In this document: piece after piece, positions 1 to 11,531 of the stretch
Position numbering within the stretch: the stretch's first letter is position 1
How the letters are laid out: the number at the start of each line of letters is the position of its first letter
Source of the DNA: Pigoraptor chileana
Lineage: Eukaryota > Opisthokonta > Filasterea
NCBI GenBank assembly: GCA_943704495.1
Contig: CALSCR010002834.1
Span: forward strand, 1 to 29,160
DNA length: 29,160 nucleotides
Direction: 5' to 3'
Translations under genes and position numbers: made by a program
The notes under the pieces: generated by a model
What the model saw: the letters and a program-made list of their open reading frames with translations, nothing else
What the model was told of the DNA's origin: nothing
Databases searched by the model: none

Positions 1-1763
1 CCGCCACCGGCCGACGCACGACCGGCCGCGCCCTCTGGCCCCACCGCTCTTGTTGTTGGTGCCGGCGTAATTGGTCTCACAACTGCACACTATCTGCGCG
101 CAAACGGTCTCTCCGTCACCGTCATTGAGAAGAATGCGGTTTCAGCGGACGAAACGAGCTTCCAAAACGGCGGCATCCTGTGTCCTAGCCTCACTCGCCC
201 GTGGACCGCCGAAACCAACGTTGTCGGGAAAGTGCTTTATTCGTGGTTTAATCCTTCGTATTTCATGCGCGTGCACACACCCGCACTGCGGGACGTCGAC
301 TTCTGGCGTTGGGGGCGTCTGTTTATGTTTTCCAACGGCGAAGAGAGTGTGCGTCGAAACACTGGCCACATTGCAGCCCTCGCCCTATACAGCACAAACT
401 GCTACCGCTCGCTCATTGCTGGAGATGCAGCTCTCGGAACAGGAAGGCCCGCTATCGGCTCTCTGCAGATATTCGCAACGGCTGCGGATATTGACCTCGC
501 AATGGACCGCGCGGGACCCATCCGGGATGCCGGCGTGGCCTTCTCGCGCCTGTCACGTGAGGAGGTTGCTGCATTCGAGCCCGTGCTGGAGGAGTCTGGC
601 GCCACAAACCGCATCGCCGGCGGATTGTTCTCTGCTGACGACACGACAGGGGATTGCCGCCTCTTCACTCGAGCGCTGCAGAAGCGCGTTGAAGCCGAGG
701 GAGTGGAGGTTGTGTTTGGTGAGACGCTGCTGTCCGTGGCCACCGACGGCAAGGACAGGATCACCGGGGTGGTGACGGACAAGGGCGTGCGGAGTGCGGA
801 TGTGTATGTGCTTGCAACTGCATCGCAGACAACGCCTCTTGTGAGGAAGATTGGTCTCAACATTCCCATCTATCCCGTCAAGGTGGGTGACTGGGGACTG
901 ACTCGTATTCTTGTCGGCGCTGTTGCATTGGCGTGTGCCACTGTCTCGTGTCTCCATCGGCGGCGCGTGTTTGTGGCCCTGCGTCCGATGACGGATCGGC
1001 GGGCAGTGATTGCTTCGGTGTTGTCCTCTGCTTTTGTGCGCGCATTTGTCCCTGCTTTCGACGGATCTGCAGGCTGACTCACCAACAGTCACGCCACCGT
1101 CCGTCTTATTATACCTCCCTCTTTGTTAGTGTTGGTTTTGTAGTCCATATACTCTGGCCTGAGACTGACTTGAATCCTTCAACTCTGTTTGGTTCTGTTC
1201 ACAACCTAAAATTTGATCATTTGCACTCAAATGGCGTTCGCACTAATTTGTACTCCATATCGCACACCCACGCGACCTCTGTCCCTTCTTTTTGCTTCTG
1301 GGTGTGAATGCAGGGCTACTCCATAAGCGCACCCATACAGCCAAAGTATATAGGCACACTGCGATCCACCGTCGGCGATGACGCAGGTCACGTGTACGTT
1401 GCTCCCATGGGGACTGATATGGTTCGCGTGTCCGGATTTGCCGAGTTTGCGGGCTACGACCGCACACTGGACCAATCACGTGCGCAGTCCCTATTTGCTG
1501 CCGCGATAAAGCTTCTTCCGCAAGGTTTTCTCGACGAGAAAGGCGCTGTGTTTTGGACCGGATGTCGTCCCGTGTCACCCGACGACGTGCCGTTTGTGGG
1601 TAAAACACGATACACAAACCTCTATGTGAACGCCGGCCACGGGTCGAAGGGATGGACACTCAGCTGTGGGTCGGGGAAGATGCTTGCGGACATTATTGTG
1701 GGCGTGAAGCCGGCAATCGATCCCACTCCGTACTCCCCAGACCGCTTTGAGAAGAAGAAGTGA
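1..1763 (+). CDS. dadA: DadA-type FAD-dependent D-amino-acid dehydrogenase (5' end outside window)
   Basis: Exons 1-882 and 1314-1763 (intron GT-AG, 883-1313) give 443 residues ending in TGA. The family oxidatively deaminates D-amino acids to 2-oxo acids using FAD. Visible: the dinucleotide-binding loop VVGAGVIGL near residues 18-26, an acidic strand end VIEKN, and in the last exon the DadA signatures PVKGYSIS (exactly across the splice junction), PDDVPFVGKT and GHGSKGWTLSCGSGK. The visible length already matches bacterial DadA (about 430 aa), so only a short N-terminus is missing; the first 16 residues are a Pro/Ala-rich linker that could follow a targeting peptide. No start codon in frame precedes the FAD loop inside the window. 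The neighbour HSP78 is convergent, so not co-regulated. Family is secure; substrate range and organelle are not shown. Confidence 0.9.
1139..1182 (+). repeat. Dispersed 48-bp repeat, copy 1 (divergent, full span)
   Basis: Lies inside the DadA intron, sense orientation. Begins TGTAGTCCAT and ends GACTGACTTGAATCCTTC; the last part matches the family end CTGACTTGAATCCTACA closely, while the middle is diverged. Confidence 0.65.
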
Positions 1764-2843
1764 TCCCAATCCCCTGTCAGTGTCCTAGTAAATGTTGGAC
1801 CATTACCGGCCGCCAATCCACTAACTGTGCTCGCGCTGCATTCATTTGTTGGCAATCTTTAGTTGGTGTGGTTCATTGAGAGGCAGACGAGTGTGCCGCT
1901 ACAGCCGAGTTTATCAGTGCAGCAGACGAGACTCGGTGTGTGTGTTCGCTTGTCGCGTGCCACGTGGACGGTGTAATTTGGTGTCTCTGGTTGCGCACCC
2001 TGTCCGAAATGTGCCATTGCGATGGTCATTTTGCGGCCTCCTCAATGTGAGTGCAATCAATTTGGTCTTGGTGATGATGCTGTCCGACTTCCCTAACAAA
2101 TGAAGCCCGTCGCTTGTCATTGGCGAGTTTCAGTGCAATTGGGATCCATTGCGTCACACGATTGGTCTTATTTGTAGGAACGCAGCTGTTACTGACAGTG
2201 TTTTTGTTGGCTGATTGCATATTTTTCGGTCTTTGTTTGTTTGTCGGTACATTCAAAGTGCCATATCCACGACACATACTACGGCATTGGCTTTGGACTA
2301 CGTCCTCGGAATTGGCTGATACTCAGATTCGTCTGTCATGCCAATACGGTAACCGCTCATCCGCTACGGCCCGTAGACTGAGTGCGTGCGGATTTACTAC
2401 AGTCATCCATGGACAGCACTTTGGTACCTTTGAAATGCTGCCGGTGTGATCTACCATACCGTTCCGGGATGCATGGTTGCCGCCAGTGTGTGCACGAAAA
2501 GGCGCATTACAACACACAAACCGCCAGTGACACCAGAATGTCAGATTTCGCAACACGCAACAGCAAGAGCGTACGTAACCGCCCCGCCGCCCAGTAGGTC
2601 TCCCATGAGTACGCCTGGTACCACTGACATGGCGTAAATTATCAGCTGACCGCACGGGTTGCCGTCCCTGGGATCCGGATTCAGAATGAATGCCATTGGT
2701 CGTCTGTGTATATTGAACATTGAAGTACTAGTCACTAATACGCACAAAGCGACTGCCCCGACCACATGCCTTCTGACTGAGCAAGGCCAGTGGGGCAGGG
2801 TTATGCGTCACGTGAGGATATACACCCCAACGGAGTCACTGCC
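1764..2843. other. Convergent intergenic region
   Basis: About 1.08 kb between the stop codons of DadA (+) and HSP78 (-). It should hold both 3' UTRs. No RNA gene and no clear AATAAA at the expected places was seen. Short open frames occur on both strands, but none has recognisable motifs. This stretch has much less TG/CA microsatellite than the introns. A weak resemblance to the dispersed repeat (GTCAGTGTC near 1777) is too short to call. Confidence 0.6.
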
Positions 2844-4644
2844 TCACAGGGCATCCGATGCCTCGATGGGGCCGAGGTTGTCGTTGGTGCCCTTTGTGGG
2901 AGTGGCCTTGTGGTTAGGACGGACGATGATATCAGACGCATCCTTCTTGAGGTCAACGCGCACTGATTCTCCCTCGCGCACGGCGCCGTCCAGAATGTGC
3001 TTTGCGAGCGGGTTCATCAGGTGCTTCTGGAGGACACGGTTCAGGGGGCGCGCGCCGTACGCGGGATCTATTTGTGATGGGAGGCCGGGGTGTGTGGGAG
3101 TGCGTATGTATACGTATATGTATATGTAGATATATATATGTGTGTGTGTGCGTGGATGTTGGCAGGTGTGGAGTGTGGTTGTGTATGGATGTTTGTATGT
3201 ATGAACATATACATGTATCCAGAATATGTATGTGGATGTGAGTGTGTGTGTGTGTGAGTGAGAGATGGAAAATCGAAAAGAGTTACAAGGTCAAGAGTCA
3301 GCATTTTCCCGATAACATTGCACAGATGTGCATGAACAAAAGTGGTGCGGGTCCGCAAATGCGTATGCCTCAAATCCAATCCAAAGCAATCCAAAGCAAA
3401 GCACCCCAATCCAGTGCATGTTCCCTCGGTCAACACGCACCATAACCGGCATCGGCAATCCACTTTCGGGCATCCTGGGAAAGATGAAGCTCGATTTTGC
3501 GTCCACTAAGCCGCTTTTGGATCTCTGCAACGCAAGCGCACAAATTGCAAGATGAATAAATACAGAAACGGAAAAGTGTTCGTTCACTCGCTTTGAGAGC
3601 GAATTGGATGGCAAGCTCACTTGTACTTTTACAGATAGACACATAGACACGGAGACAGACACAGAAACAAACACACGCACACAAACACGACACCCTGCCA
3701 CTCATAAATACAGACACACACACGCACACGCACCCACCCACCACGCAGACACACACACAGACATACAAGCACAGACGGAGCGCCACTCACCCTTCAAGCG
3801 GACGGTGAGGATGTCGCTCATACTGCCGCGGCTGAGGCGATTGAACAAGATGACGTCATCAATGCGGTTAAGGAATTCGGGCGGATAATACTTGCGCAGC
3901 TCAGCAAGGACGCCGTCACGTGCAAAGCTCGCGGGGGTGCCCTGCCATTCCACGCCAAATGTGGACAGCGGTGGAAATCGATAGCCATTATTAGCCAATG
4001 TAGAAGTGTGATTCAAACATTATTAGCCGATGCAAGAGTGTTGCGGATTAGACACAAATAGCAAACGTATACACACGAAACACACACGAAGCATAAAAAC
4101 ACAGCAAGAAAACGCACATCCAGTACACGCACGTATACAACCCAATCTCACACAGCACATGCCAGCGGCACAGCAGGCAGAGCAAGAGGCGCACATCGAG
4201 CACACCCGGCGCTCACCTCGGGAAGGGCGGCAAGCTCGTGGCTGCCCAGATTTGACGTCATGATGATGATGGTGTTGCGGAAGTCGACGCGGCGTCCCTG
4301 GCTGTCCGTGAGATGGCCGTCGTCAAGCATCTGCAGCAGAAGATTGGATACCTGCAAATTGCAAGCATTACGAGCGAGTGTGTGTGTGTGTGAGTGAGTG
4401 AGTGCGAGCGTGTTTGTGAACGTGTGTGTGTGTGGGCATGTGCATGCATATCACTCTGATCAACTACACCAGTCAACGGAAAAGGCACAGACGATTGAAA
4501 CGGATAATCAGTTGTCACGTGCCTCTCTGTGTGCCTTTTCAAATTCGTCGAGAAGAACAACGCAGTAAGGACGACGGCGAACGGCCTCAGTGAGCACACC
4601 GCCCTCCTCATACCTGGATCAATCGAATACATGGGATCGTCAAG

Positions 4645-4687
<43 letters not shown>

Positions 4688-4913
4688 GCGTGTGTGGTGT
4701 GGGTGGGTTGATGGGGGGTGAAGTAGGTTAGAGCGCTGTTTACTCTGTCAACGGATGCCATTGGTGGGTGCACATGCCATTATCCACACCGTTCTGTGTG
4801 GGCTCACTTGTCAGCTTATTGACCACATTAGTGCTGCACTATGAATCTCACACAATCGCGAGTGTGATTCAGACTGTTTGCGAGCATGAATATATCGCTT
4901 GATTGTGTCGCAT

Positions 4914-4949
<36 letters not shown>

Positions 4950-7900
4950 ATGCGTTTGTGTGCGTCCGTGTGTGCAGCTCACCCGACATATCCTGGGGGT
5001 GCACCGATGAGCCTGCTTGTCGAAAATTTCTCCATGTATTCACTCATGTCGATACGCACAAGCGCAGATTCGGCGTTGAAGTTGTACTGCGCGTGCATTG
5101 CAGCAATATGAGGAGGCACAGGCGAGTTGAAACGGGGACTAGACGCTCACAAACAATCACAGACAGAAGTCTGAAAACAAGTGCACATACCAGACGACCT
5201 TCAGTACTCAAAACACCCGAAGGAAGAATAGACACATCAACTCCAACTGCATATTCAAAGACTCACACAGCCACATACTGAAGTGGCAAGAGCGCACGGA
5301 ACAATCGACAAGACATACATATGAAACAAATTGCAGCAAATAATGCCATGAGAATCTGCGACACAAACCTCTGCGATGGCCTTGCACAGCTCCGTCTTAC
5401 CGACACCTGCGCGCAAATGTGATCGCAATAATGTGAGTGCACACCAACACGAGACAGGTCGATCAAACACCGATACCCTTCACTTGAGCACAGCAGAACC
5501 GGCATCAGGCGCAAAGCAAAGCAAAACAAAGCAGTCCGTGGGCCCACGGGTCAATCGTGTGGGATTCCAACTAAGAGAGCAAGGGTACAATATACACACA
5601 CACACTGACATCTCCAAAGTCGTCTACGGAGCACTAACGCATGTTCACACATGTACTCACCCGTGGGACCAAGGAACATGAACGATGCAATGGGCCTGTT
5701 TGGCGTGTTGAGTCCGGCTCTGCTCAGGCGCACCGCCTCTGCGACGGCATCCACCGCTTCCCTCTGGCCAACAACTCGGCTTTCCAGTCCCTTTTCCATG
5801 TTGAGAAGCTTGGACTTCTCTCCCGCAAGCAGCGCCTGAACAAGATAGGCACACAACAGCCGCCGTTGATGCGTGTTTCCACAGACAATTAGCGATACAC
5901 ACATGAAACCCCCAGCGAAATGCATTCGATCAGATCAGTAAACACAACATGACAATTGTGCAATTGCAACACTGCACGTGTCATTAGAAACTGCGAAAGG
6001 CAAAGTGCTGTTTAAGCATGCTCTGAAAAGCTTGTGTGTGTATGTGAGTGAGTGTGTGTGAGTGAGTGTGTGTGTGTGAGTGAGTGAGTGTGTGTGTGTG
6101 TATGTATGAGTGCGTTAGCATGTGTGTGCGTGATTGTGAGTGTGGCTGATCTCGCAGTGATTCCATTACCCACGTGCACGGGAATGCCAGTGGCACGTGA
6201 TATGACCCTCGCAATGTCGTCGGCGGTGACAGAGTCACTGAGCAGACGCGCTTTGTCGCCCTCGATAGCCTGGCTGCTCATGCAGTAACCGTGGTACACA
6301 AACACACATACACAAACACACACACACACACACACAAGAGTACACAAATACATTTTGTGATGAGCATATCTGCTATCTTACTTGTTTGTTTCAATACTCT
6401 CGGAACAGAACAGATAGGCATTGGCAACAGAGGGAGAAAACATTGCAATGAATTGCAGAACGGCTATTGAATGACGAACCGCGTCCACAATCAGGACGGG
6501 ATGGCCGAGAATACCTCACAACACACACACACACACCTCGCCGACTCAATTTGCTTTTCGAGAGCGGGTATTTGGGCATAAAGGATCTCGCCTGCCTTTG
6601 CCAAATCACCACTGCGCTGCGCCTGCTCAAGTTCGATTCTGGCAGCGTCGAGCTTGCGCCGGGCGTCCTTGGCACCCTCCAGCTGCTGCCTGTGCATCAA
6701 AAACACGCGCGCAAGGAGAAATTCGTACAGCGAGGCCACAAGGACAGGTTTAATTCCAGATCAATGGGGTGTGAGGAGAAGGACAGGAGAAGGACAGAAC
6801 GTCCGCTCTCTCTGCCACAAACACACACTAGTGGAGTCCATGGGCACTAAGACAATAAGACACTGACTTAATCTCACAACCAAACACACACACACACAGA
6901 CACGGGCAAAAGCAGCTTACTTTTCCTTTGTCCATTCCTTAGTGAGTTCGTTTGCTTCCTTCTGCTTTGCGTCAAGCTCCTTTTCCACGCGAAGTTTACG
7001 CTCTTTCGACGACTCGTCCGTCTCCTGCGACATAGAAACGGAAAACGTACAGCGACACACCAACCACCATGAAAAAATGTCAAAAAGCGCACAAAGACAG
7101 TCGCACTTTGCGGTGGAAAACCGCGAGATGCAGCCCTCACAAACGGGAGTGAAAATACACACGTGATATTAAGTCCAAACACGTTTGGTTTGAGTATCCC
7201 ACGCAAAAAATCAACAGAGGCATGATCAGAGTAGTGTGTGTGTAGGAACAGAGAGTATGTATGTATGTGCATGTGAATGCGCATGTGTGTGCGTGTATTA
7301 ATAGCTGAACTAAGGTGATAAAAAACAAACAACCTGCCTTTTTCAGGGCCTCCAGCTCAATCTTGAGCGTGATGATGGCGTGGTCGAGGTTTTCGAGGGC
7401 TTCCGGCTTGCTCTCCTGCTGCAGTCGGAGGCGCGATGCGGCTTCATCCACAAGATCGATAGCCTGCATAATGTGCGAGATGAGAAATTGCAAGTGAGTA
7501 CAACACAACAACACACAACAACACACAACAACGCTCATGCCATCACGCATGCATTGAAGATAAAAGAGTCTTCAGGTTGCACAAACAGTCAACAAGGGGG
7601 GAGCGAGGGACATCATAAGAGCCAAGCACACACAGTCAAAGCACACACAGTCTACAACACGCATGCACACGTGTAGACAGACAGACAGACACACACACAA
7701 AAAGGGCACGCGACAATGAAAGCCACCTTGTCGGGAAGGAAGCGGTCTGTGATATAGCGGTGGGAATAAACGGCGGCAGTGACGAGAGCGGGGTCCGTAA
7801 TGCGCACGCCATGGTGGACCTCGTATTTCTCCTTCACTGTCATGTGACGTTGCCAACAAGAAAGCGTAACACACATCACACACAAGAAATGTTTCAGGTA

Positions 7901-10724
7901 AGGGCATGCTCGTCAGTACAATATGTGAGATGAATGGAGTTGATGAAGGTCTTCTAAAAGTCGGTGTCTGTAGAAAAATAAATAAATTACACGTGCAAGT
8001 ATGTGCCATAGCGCATCAAACATGAACTCACACCCTCTTAAACTGGAGGCGCAGTCTTCCACACACACAACCACACGAATTCACATCATTATATATGCGC
8101 GCGCATACACATATATGCATTCATACACACACACATACACAGTCACATTCGCACGCGCATACATAGTTATGAAGATACACACACACACACACGCGCACAC
8201 GCGCATACTCACGCCCTCTAAGAATGGAGATGCAGTCTTCCACCGTCGGCTCCTCAATGAGCACCGACTGAAACCGACGTGCAAGGGCCGCGTCTTTCTC
8301 AATGTGCTTGCGATACTCTTGTATTGTGGTTGCGCCTGCGGTCAAAATGACAATTCACCATCGGACCACAACAAGAGAGGTCATAGTTTGTATCGCACGG
8401 TGTGCGTGTATGCTCCCATGTGCATACAACTAGTCGCAAATACCCAAAGAAGTGGGAATAGATGAAAAAGCACAGTGGGTGATGCGATGGTCACTGGGCC
8501 ACAGAGTGATGGAATGATGAGATGTCTTAGGCGTTATGCCCATGGACTCCACATGAGAACTCTTAAGAGACAACGATGCCTCTCAGTGATGAGAGAATAT
8601 GTACGCACCGCACAGATGGAGCTCCCCGCGGGCGAGTGCTGGCTTGAGCATATTGGATGCATCCATTGCGCCGCCTCCCCCCTGTCCCAGACCTACCGAT
8701 TCGAGTATGAATGGATAGTCAACACGTCAGTCAATTGATCAAAGCAATGAGTAATCAAGCCATTGTGACAGCGTCGCTTGTTATGGAGTACAGCACTGAT
8801 AGCAAACAATAACACGGACGCATGCAAGAGGAATACGAACGGACACACAAACACACAAAAAAAACAAACAAATAAACACACAAACAAACAAAGTAACAAG
8901 GGCGGATGCAACAGAACCGCAACCCATCAGCATCGGTAAATTCACACCAAATAAAAACACGCCCATATTCGCAAATGCAACGAAAAAATAACATTTACCG
9001 AGAAGAGTGTGCAGCTCATCGATGAAGAGAATGAGCGAACCAGCGCTCTGCTCCACTTCCTTGAGAATGCCCTTCAGTCGATCCTCAAACTCGCCGCGGA
9101 ATTTGGTGCCGGCGACCATTCCCGCTGCACATTGCACAGTACACACGCATGCATGCACACAGTAACACAACCACACCTCAGACAAGCACGGGAGGAGCCA
9201 GCCGTTAGCCTGAAGATCGACGGCGCAAGCGCATTCCAAGACACATTTCATTCCAAGACACATTTCACGCGACACACACTGCCATAAGCACCACAAGAAA
9301 AACAGTGTAGGATCCAAGTCTATTGATGTGCATATGTCAATACATAAGCCCCCAACAGCGAATCGCACGAGAGGAGACGATGTAAGTGGAGCGTAATCGT
9401 GCACTCACCGAGATCGAGCGAGATGACGCGCTTGTTTTTGATTGATTCGGGGACGTCGCCGTTGACAATGCGCTGTGCCAATCCCTCGACAATCGCAGTC
9501 TTGCCGACACCTGTTTTTATTTATATGTGCGATTAGGGACGTGGGAAAACCCCGAAGCGAAGCAAGAATATCACACATAGTAATTTAAGAACAGCAGACA
9601 GTATGAGGTGATTGCGCCAGGGCACCAACAGACAGACACAGCCGTCGCAACGTGCAACAACGACTGACGGCACTAAACTACCCATCACTCACCCGGTTCG
9701 CCGATGAGAACTGGATTGTTTTTTGTGCGGCGGCTCAAAACTGGGCGTGTGGAATAAGAAAGAAAAACACACATCAGAATTGGGTTCGAATTGCAAATTG
9801 TCACATCGAATGGCCGCACGAAGCGTATCCCCAATGCATGTGAAGAGCGATGTCACAGCTCACCTTGGATAGTCCTTCGAATTTCCTCATCACGACCTGC
9901 GACGCACAAAGTTATCAGATATTACAGTGAATGATTGGATACAAGCCGGATGTAACAGTCGCATTCCGGTGCTGCCATTGATAAGGTGGCATAAGTCCAT
10001 ACAAGCGCATTGCAAATACAGTTCATGCAATACTACACATACCTACATAAATACAAACACATTAGTACTACACAGACACACACACACACAACACACACAC
10101 ACACACACAACACACACACACACACACACACTAACGAAAACAAGCGGGGCGCGCTCACCAATGACAGGATCTAGCTTTCCGTCTCTCGCACGTTGCGTAA
10201 CATCATGTCCAAACTGCGCCAAAAGCGACTGTGGCTTGGCATTAGGGTCGGGGCGGATGCTCCCGACTGCATTTAAATGAGCAACCAAAAAAATGAAATT
10301 ATTCGATCAAACAGCCATAAACACAACTGGAAAATATCAACTTAGTGCAATTGATTGCAGCACGCAGTAGTAGGCTCATGGGAGGTCAGATTCATATCAT
10401 GGAAAGACAGAACACAATAACACGTAAATAGCATGTATGTCACACATATACACAGCGGCATTACTTACGCGGCTGTGCGGAAAATCCTCTCGCTGGAACC
10501 AACTGCACGGACAGCGGGCGGATGGCGGTCACCGTCGAACGTAGAAAAAAGGCGATCGCAGGAGTGGATGTTGGGGATCCGCGGCTGACCCGCTGTGCGG
10601 TGGACACAAGTGAAGGAGGAGCAGTGCGGGGCGCTGGTGCAACGGAGACGAAGGACCGGGCGTTGCGCACGAATGCAAGCGCGGGACGCAGCCGTGGAGC
10701 TGAAGACGCAGCAAGTTGCGCCAT
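2844..10724 (-). CDS. HSP78: Mitochondrial ClpB/Hsp78 AAA+ disaggregase, complete, 21 exons
   Basis: Exons (transcript order): 10469-10724, 10159-10266, 9864-9896, 9693-9740, 9409-9510, 8999-9124, 8609-8692, 8213-8335, 7727-7836, 7338-7463, 6921-7024, 6537-6689, 6174-6273, 5661-5835, 5369-5406, 4983-5086, 4523-4613, 4217-4351, 3791-3941, 3441-3524, 2844-3067. They sum to 2475 nt (824 aa). The hexameric ClpB family threads aggregated proteins through its pore with Hsp70 help. Seen: an Arg/Ala/Ser-rich, acid-free presequence of about 80 residues; AAA1 with Walker A GEPGVGKT (145-152), pore loop KFRG, Walker B FIDE; a coiled middle domain (about 330-460); AAA2 with GPTGVGKT (547-554), pore [13 protein letters not shown] and arginine finger FLNRID. 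Only about 20 residues separate presequence and AAA1, so the Clp N domain is absent as in yeast Hsp78. The ATG at 10724 was chosen because it starts the presequence. Confidence 0.95.
4352..4522 (-). other. GC-AG intron in HSP78 (exons 17/18)
   Basis: Donor reads GAG|GCACGT and acceptor TTTGCAG|GTA. Only this junction keeps EKAHRE joined to [12 protein letters not shown] in frame, matching the conserved ClpB order. The nearby GT (4519-4518) would leave the wrong phase. Confidence 0.7.
4647..4681. repeat. (TA)n microsatellite, intron 16 of HSP78
   Basis: Uninterrupted TA repeat of about 17 units, 34 nt from the acceptor of the intron (exon starts at 4613 on the minus strand). Confidence 0.95.
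4917..4948. repeat. (TG)n microsatellite, HSP78 intron 16
   Basis: Sixteen TG units on the plus strand (CA in the transcript), near the donor side of the same intron. Confidence 0.95.
6033..6104. repeat. Compound TG / GTGA tract, HSP78 intron 13
   Basis: Alternating blocks of GTGTGT and GAGTGAGT over about 70 nt; CA-rich in the transcript. Confidence 0.9.
6297..6336. repeat. (CA)n tract, HSP78 intron 12
   Basis: Near-perfect CA repeat close to the acceptor of the intron between exons 12 and 13. Confidence 0.9.
6831..6878 (+). repeat. Dispersed 48-bp repeat, copy 2
   Basis: In HSP78 intron 11 (6690-6920). Starts GTGGAGTCCATGGGCAC and later contains GACACTGACTT then AATC and TCACA. Full length with scattered differences. 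It is the only intronic copy lying antisense to its host gene. Flanked on both sides by AAACACACAC, too simple to count as a target duplication. Confidence 0.8.
7025..7337 (-). other. GC-AG intron in HSP78 (exons 10/11)
   Basis: Donor reads AAG|GCAGGT and acceptor GTCGCAG|GAG. It joins LEALKK to ETDESSKER, as in other ClpB middle domains. Using the GT three bases further on would add an out-of-phase remainder. Confidence 0.7.
8523..8553 (-). repeat. Dispersed 48-bp repeat, copy 3 (internal deletion)
   Basis: In HSP78 intron 7 (8336-8608), sense orientation. Plus strand starts TGTCTTAGGCG and ends GCCCATGGACTCCACA; the ATTCAAGTCAGTG part is missing. TGAGA lies directly on both sides (8518-8522 and 8554-8558), a possible 5-bp target duplication. 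Confidence 0.8.
9306..9320 (-). repeat. Dispersed 48-bp repeat, copy 4 (end fragment)
   Basis: In HSP78 intron 5 (9125-9408). TGTAGGATCCAAGTC differs at one of 15 positions from the family end TGTAGGATTCAAGTC; the rest is not recognisable. Confidence 0.45.
10075..10131. repeat. (CA)n microsatellite, HSP78 intron 2
   Basis: CA repeat of more than 50 nt with two AACA interruptions, lying 27 nt downstream of the donor; reads as TG in the transcript. Confidence 0.95.
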
Positions 10725-10785
10725 TCCTGAGCTTGTGATCAGCGTTTTCTTTGCGTGGTGAGGCTTCAGTGTTGTATATTTTTTG

Positions 10786-10793
10786 TATATATA
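10786..10793 (-). promoter_or_regulatory. Possible TATA box of HSP78
   Basis: TATATATA followed by an A-run on the plus strand, 62-69 nt upstream of the chosen ATG (10724). The position fits a TATA box with a short leader. AT-rich sequence makes chance matches easy. Confidence 0.3.
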
Positions 10794-11413
10794 AAAAAAG
10801 ATTCCGTGTCCGTGTGATCGATCAAAAGCTTTCATATGCGTGAAGAATACGTTTGAGATGCGAGAAAGTGTGAAGAAGAAAGAGACAATGGGCTGAGTGC
10901 GGGTGGACCATCGCATGTCTGTTTTCTGTGCGAAAAGTTCGCAGCAGTCGCAGCTGACAGCTCCACTTCGGTTGATGACTCAGCATCACGTGACTAACGG
11001 AGCATTCTCGCAATTTCTGGCACTCGGCTGGCAGGCGGCCCCCGACTACATAGGTGTATGCCGCCTTTATATATTTACCTTAGTGGCCCCATGATCAGTC
11101 CCTACTTAACCCTCCTGTTTGTGTCAACGAAAATGTGAACATGCAGTTCCACTCGTGCGCATTTGATGGCGTGTCCATCCGCTGAACGACGCTGACGGCT
11201 GCCGGCTCACTGGGTTCAGTCCGCGGTCCCCGCCGCTGCTGTGACCACTGTCACCCACGGTACTGACTATTGCCGACATGTGAGTGAGAGTGGGTACCTG
11301 TGGAGGTCACAGTCGCACCCGCCTCTGATAACTAAAAGTATTAAACTTAGCAAAAAACACTAGATCTTAGGCATAATGGGCCGGTTCGCCGGCTGGCGTT
11401 CGTTCTTCCCTCA

Positions 11414-11531
11414 CACGTGACGAACACGTGACACCCACACGTGACCATTATTTCAGCGCCTATTCACCCACTAAAAGTTAAATAAATCCAGCCAATGGCG
11501 TTGCGTCGATTCATGGGGGAACAAATATAAA
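11414..11531 (+). promoter_or_regulatory. Promoter-like region: three CACGTGAC boxes, CCAAT and TATAAA
   Basis: CACGTG at 11414, 11425 and 11438, each followed by AC, in a 30-bp cluster; CCAAT at 11492-11496; TATAAA at 11526-11531. The order and spacing fit a promoter reading rightward into the double-sensor gene, giving a leader of about 430 nt. CACGTG is the palindromic E-box bound by bHLH-type factors. A fourth CACGTGAC at 10987 is nearer HSP78. Function is inferred. Confidence 0.45.

Noticed and set aside
2541-2765. Minus-strand 74-codon frame with a hydrophobic, glycine-rich segment
   Set aside because: No recognisable motif, no convincing splice partners, and it lies between two convergent genes where 3' UTRs are expected.
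10999-11018. Heat-shock-element-like TTC spacing in the HSP78 upstream region
   Set aside because: Only two good TTC units with a gap and one poor neighbour; too weak for a heat-shock element even though the gene is a chaperone.
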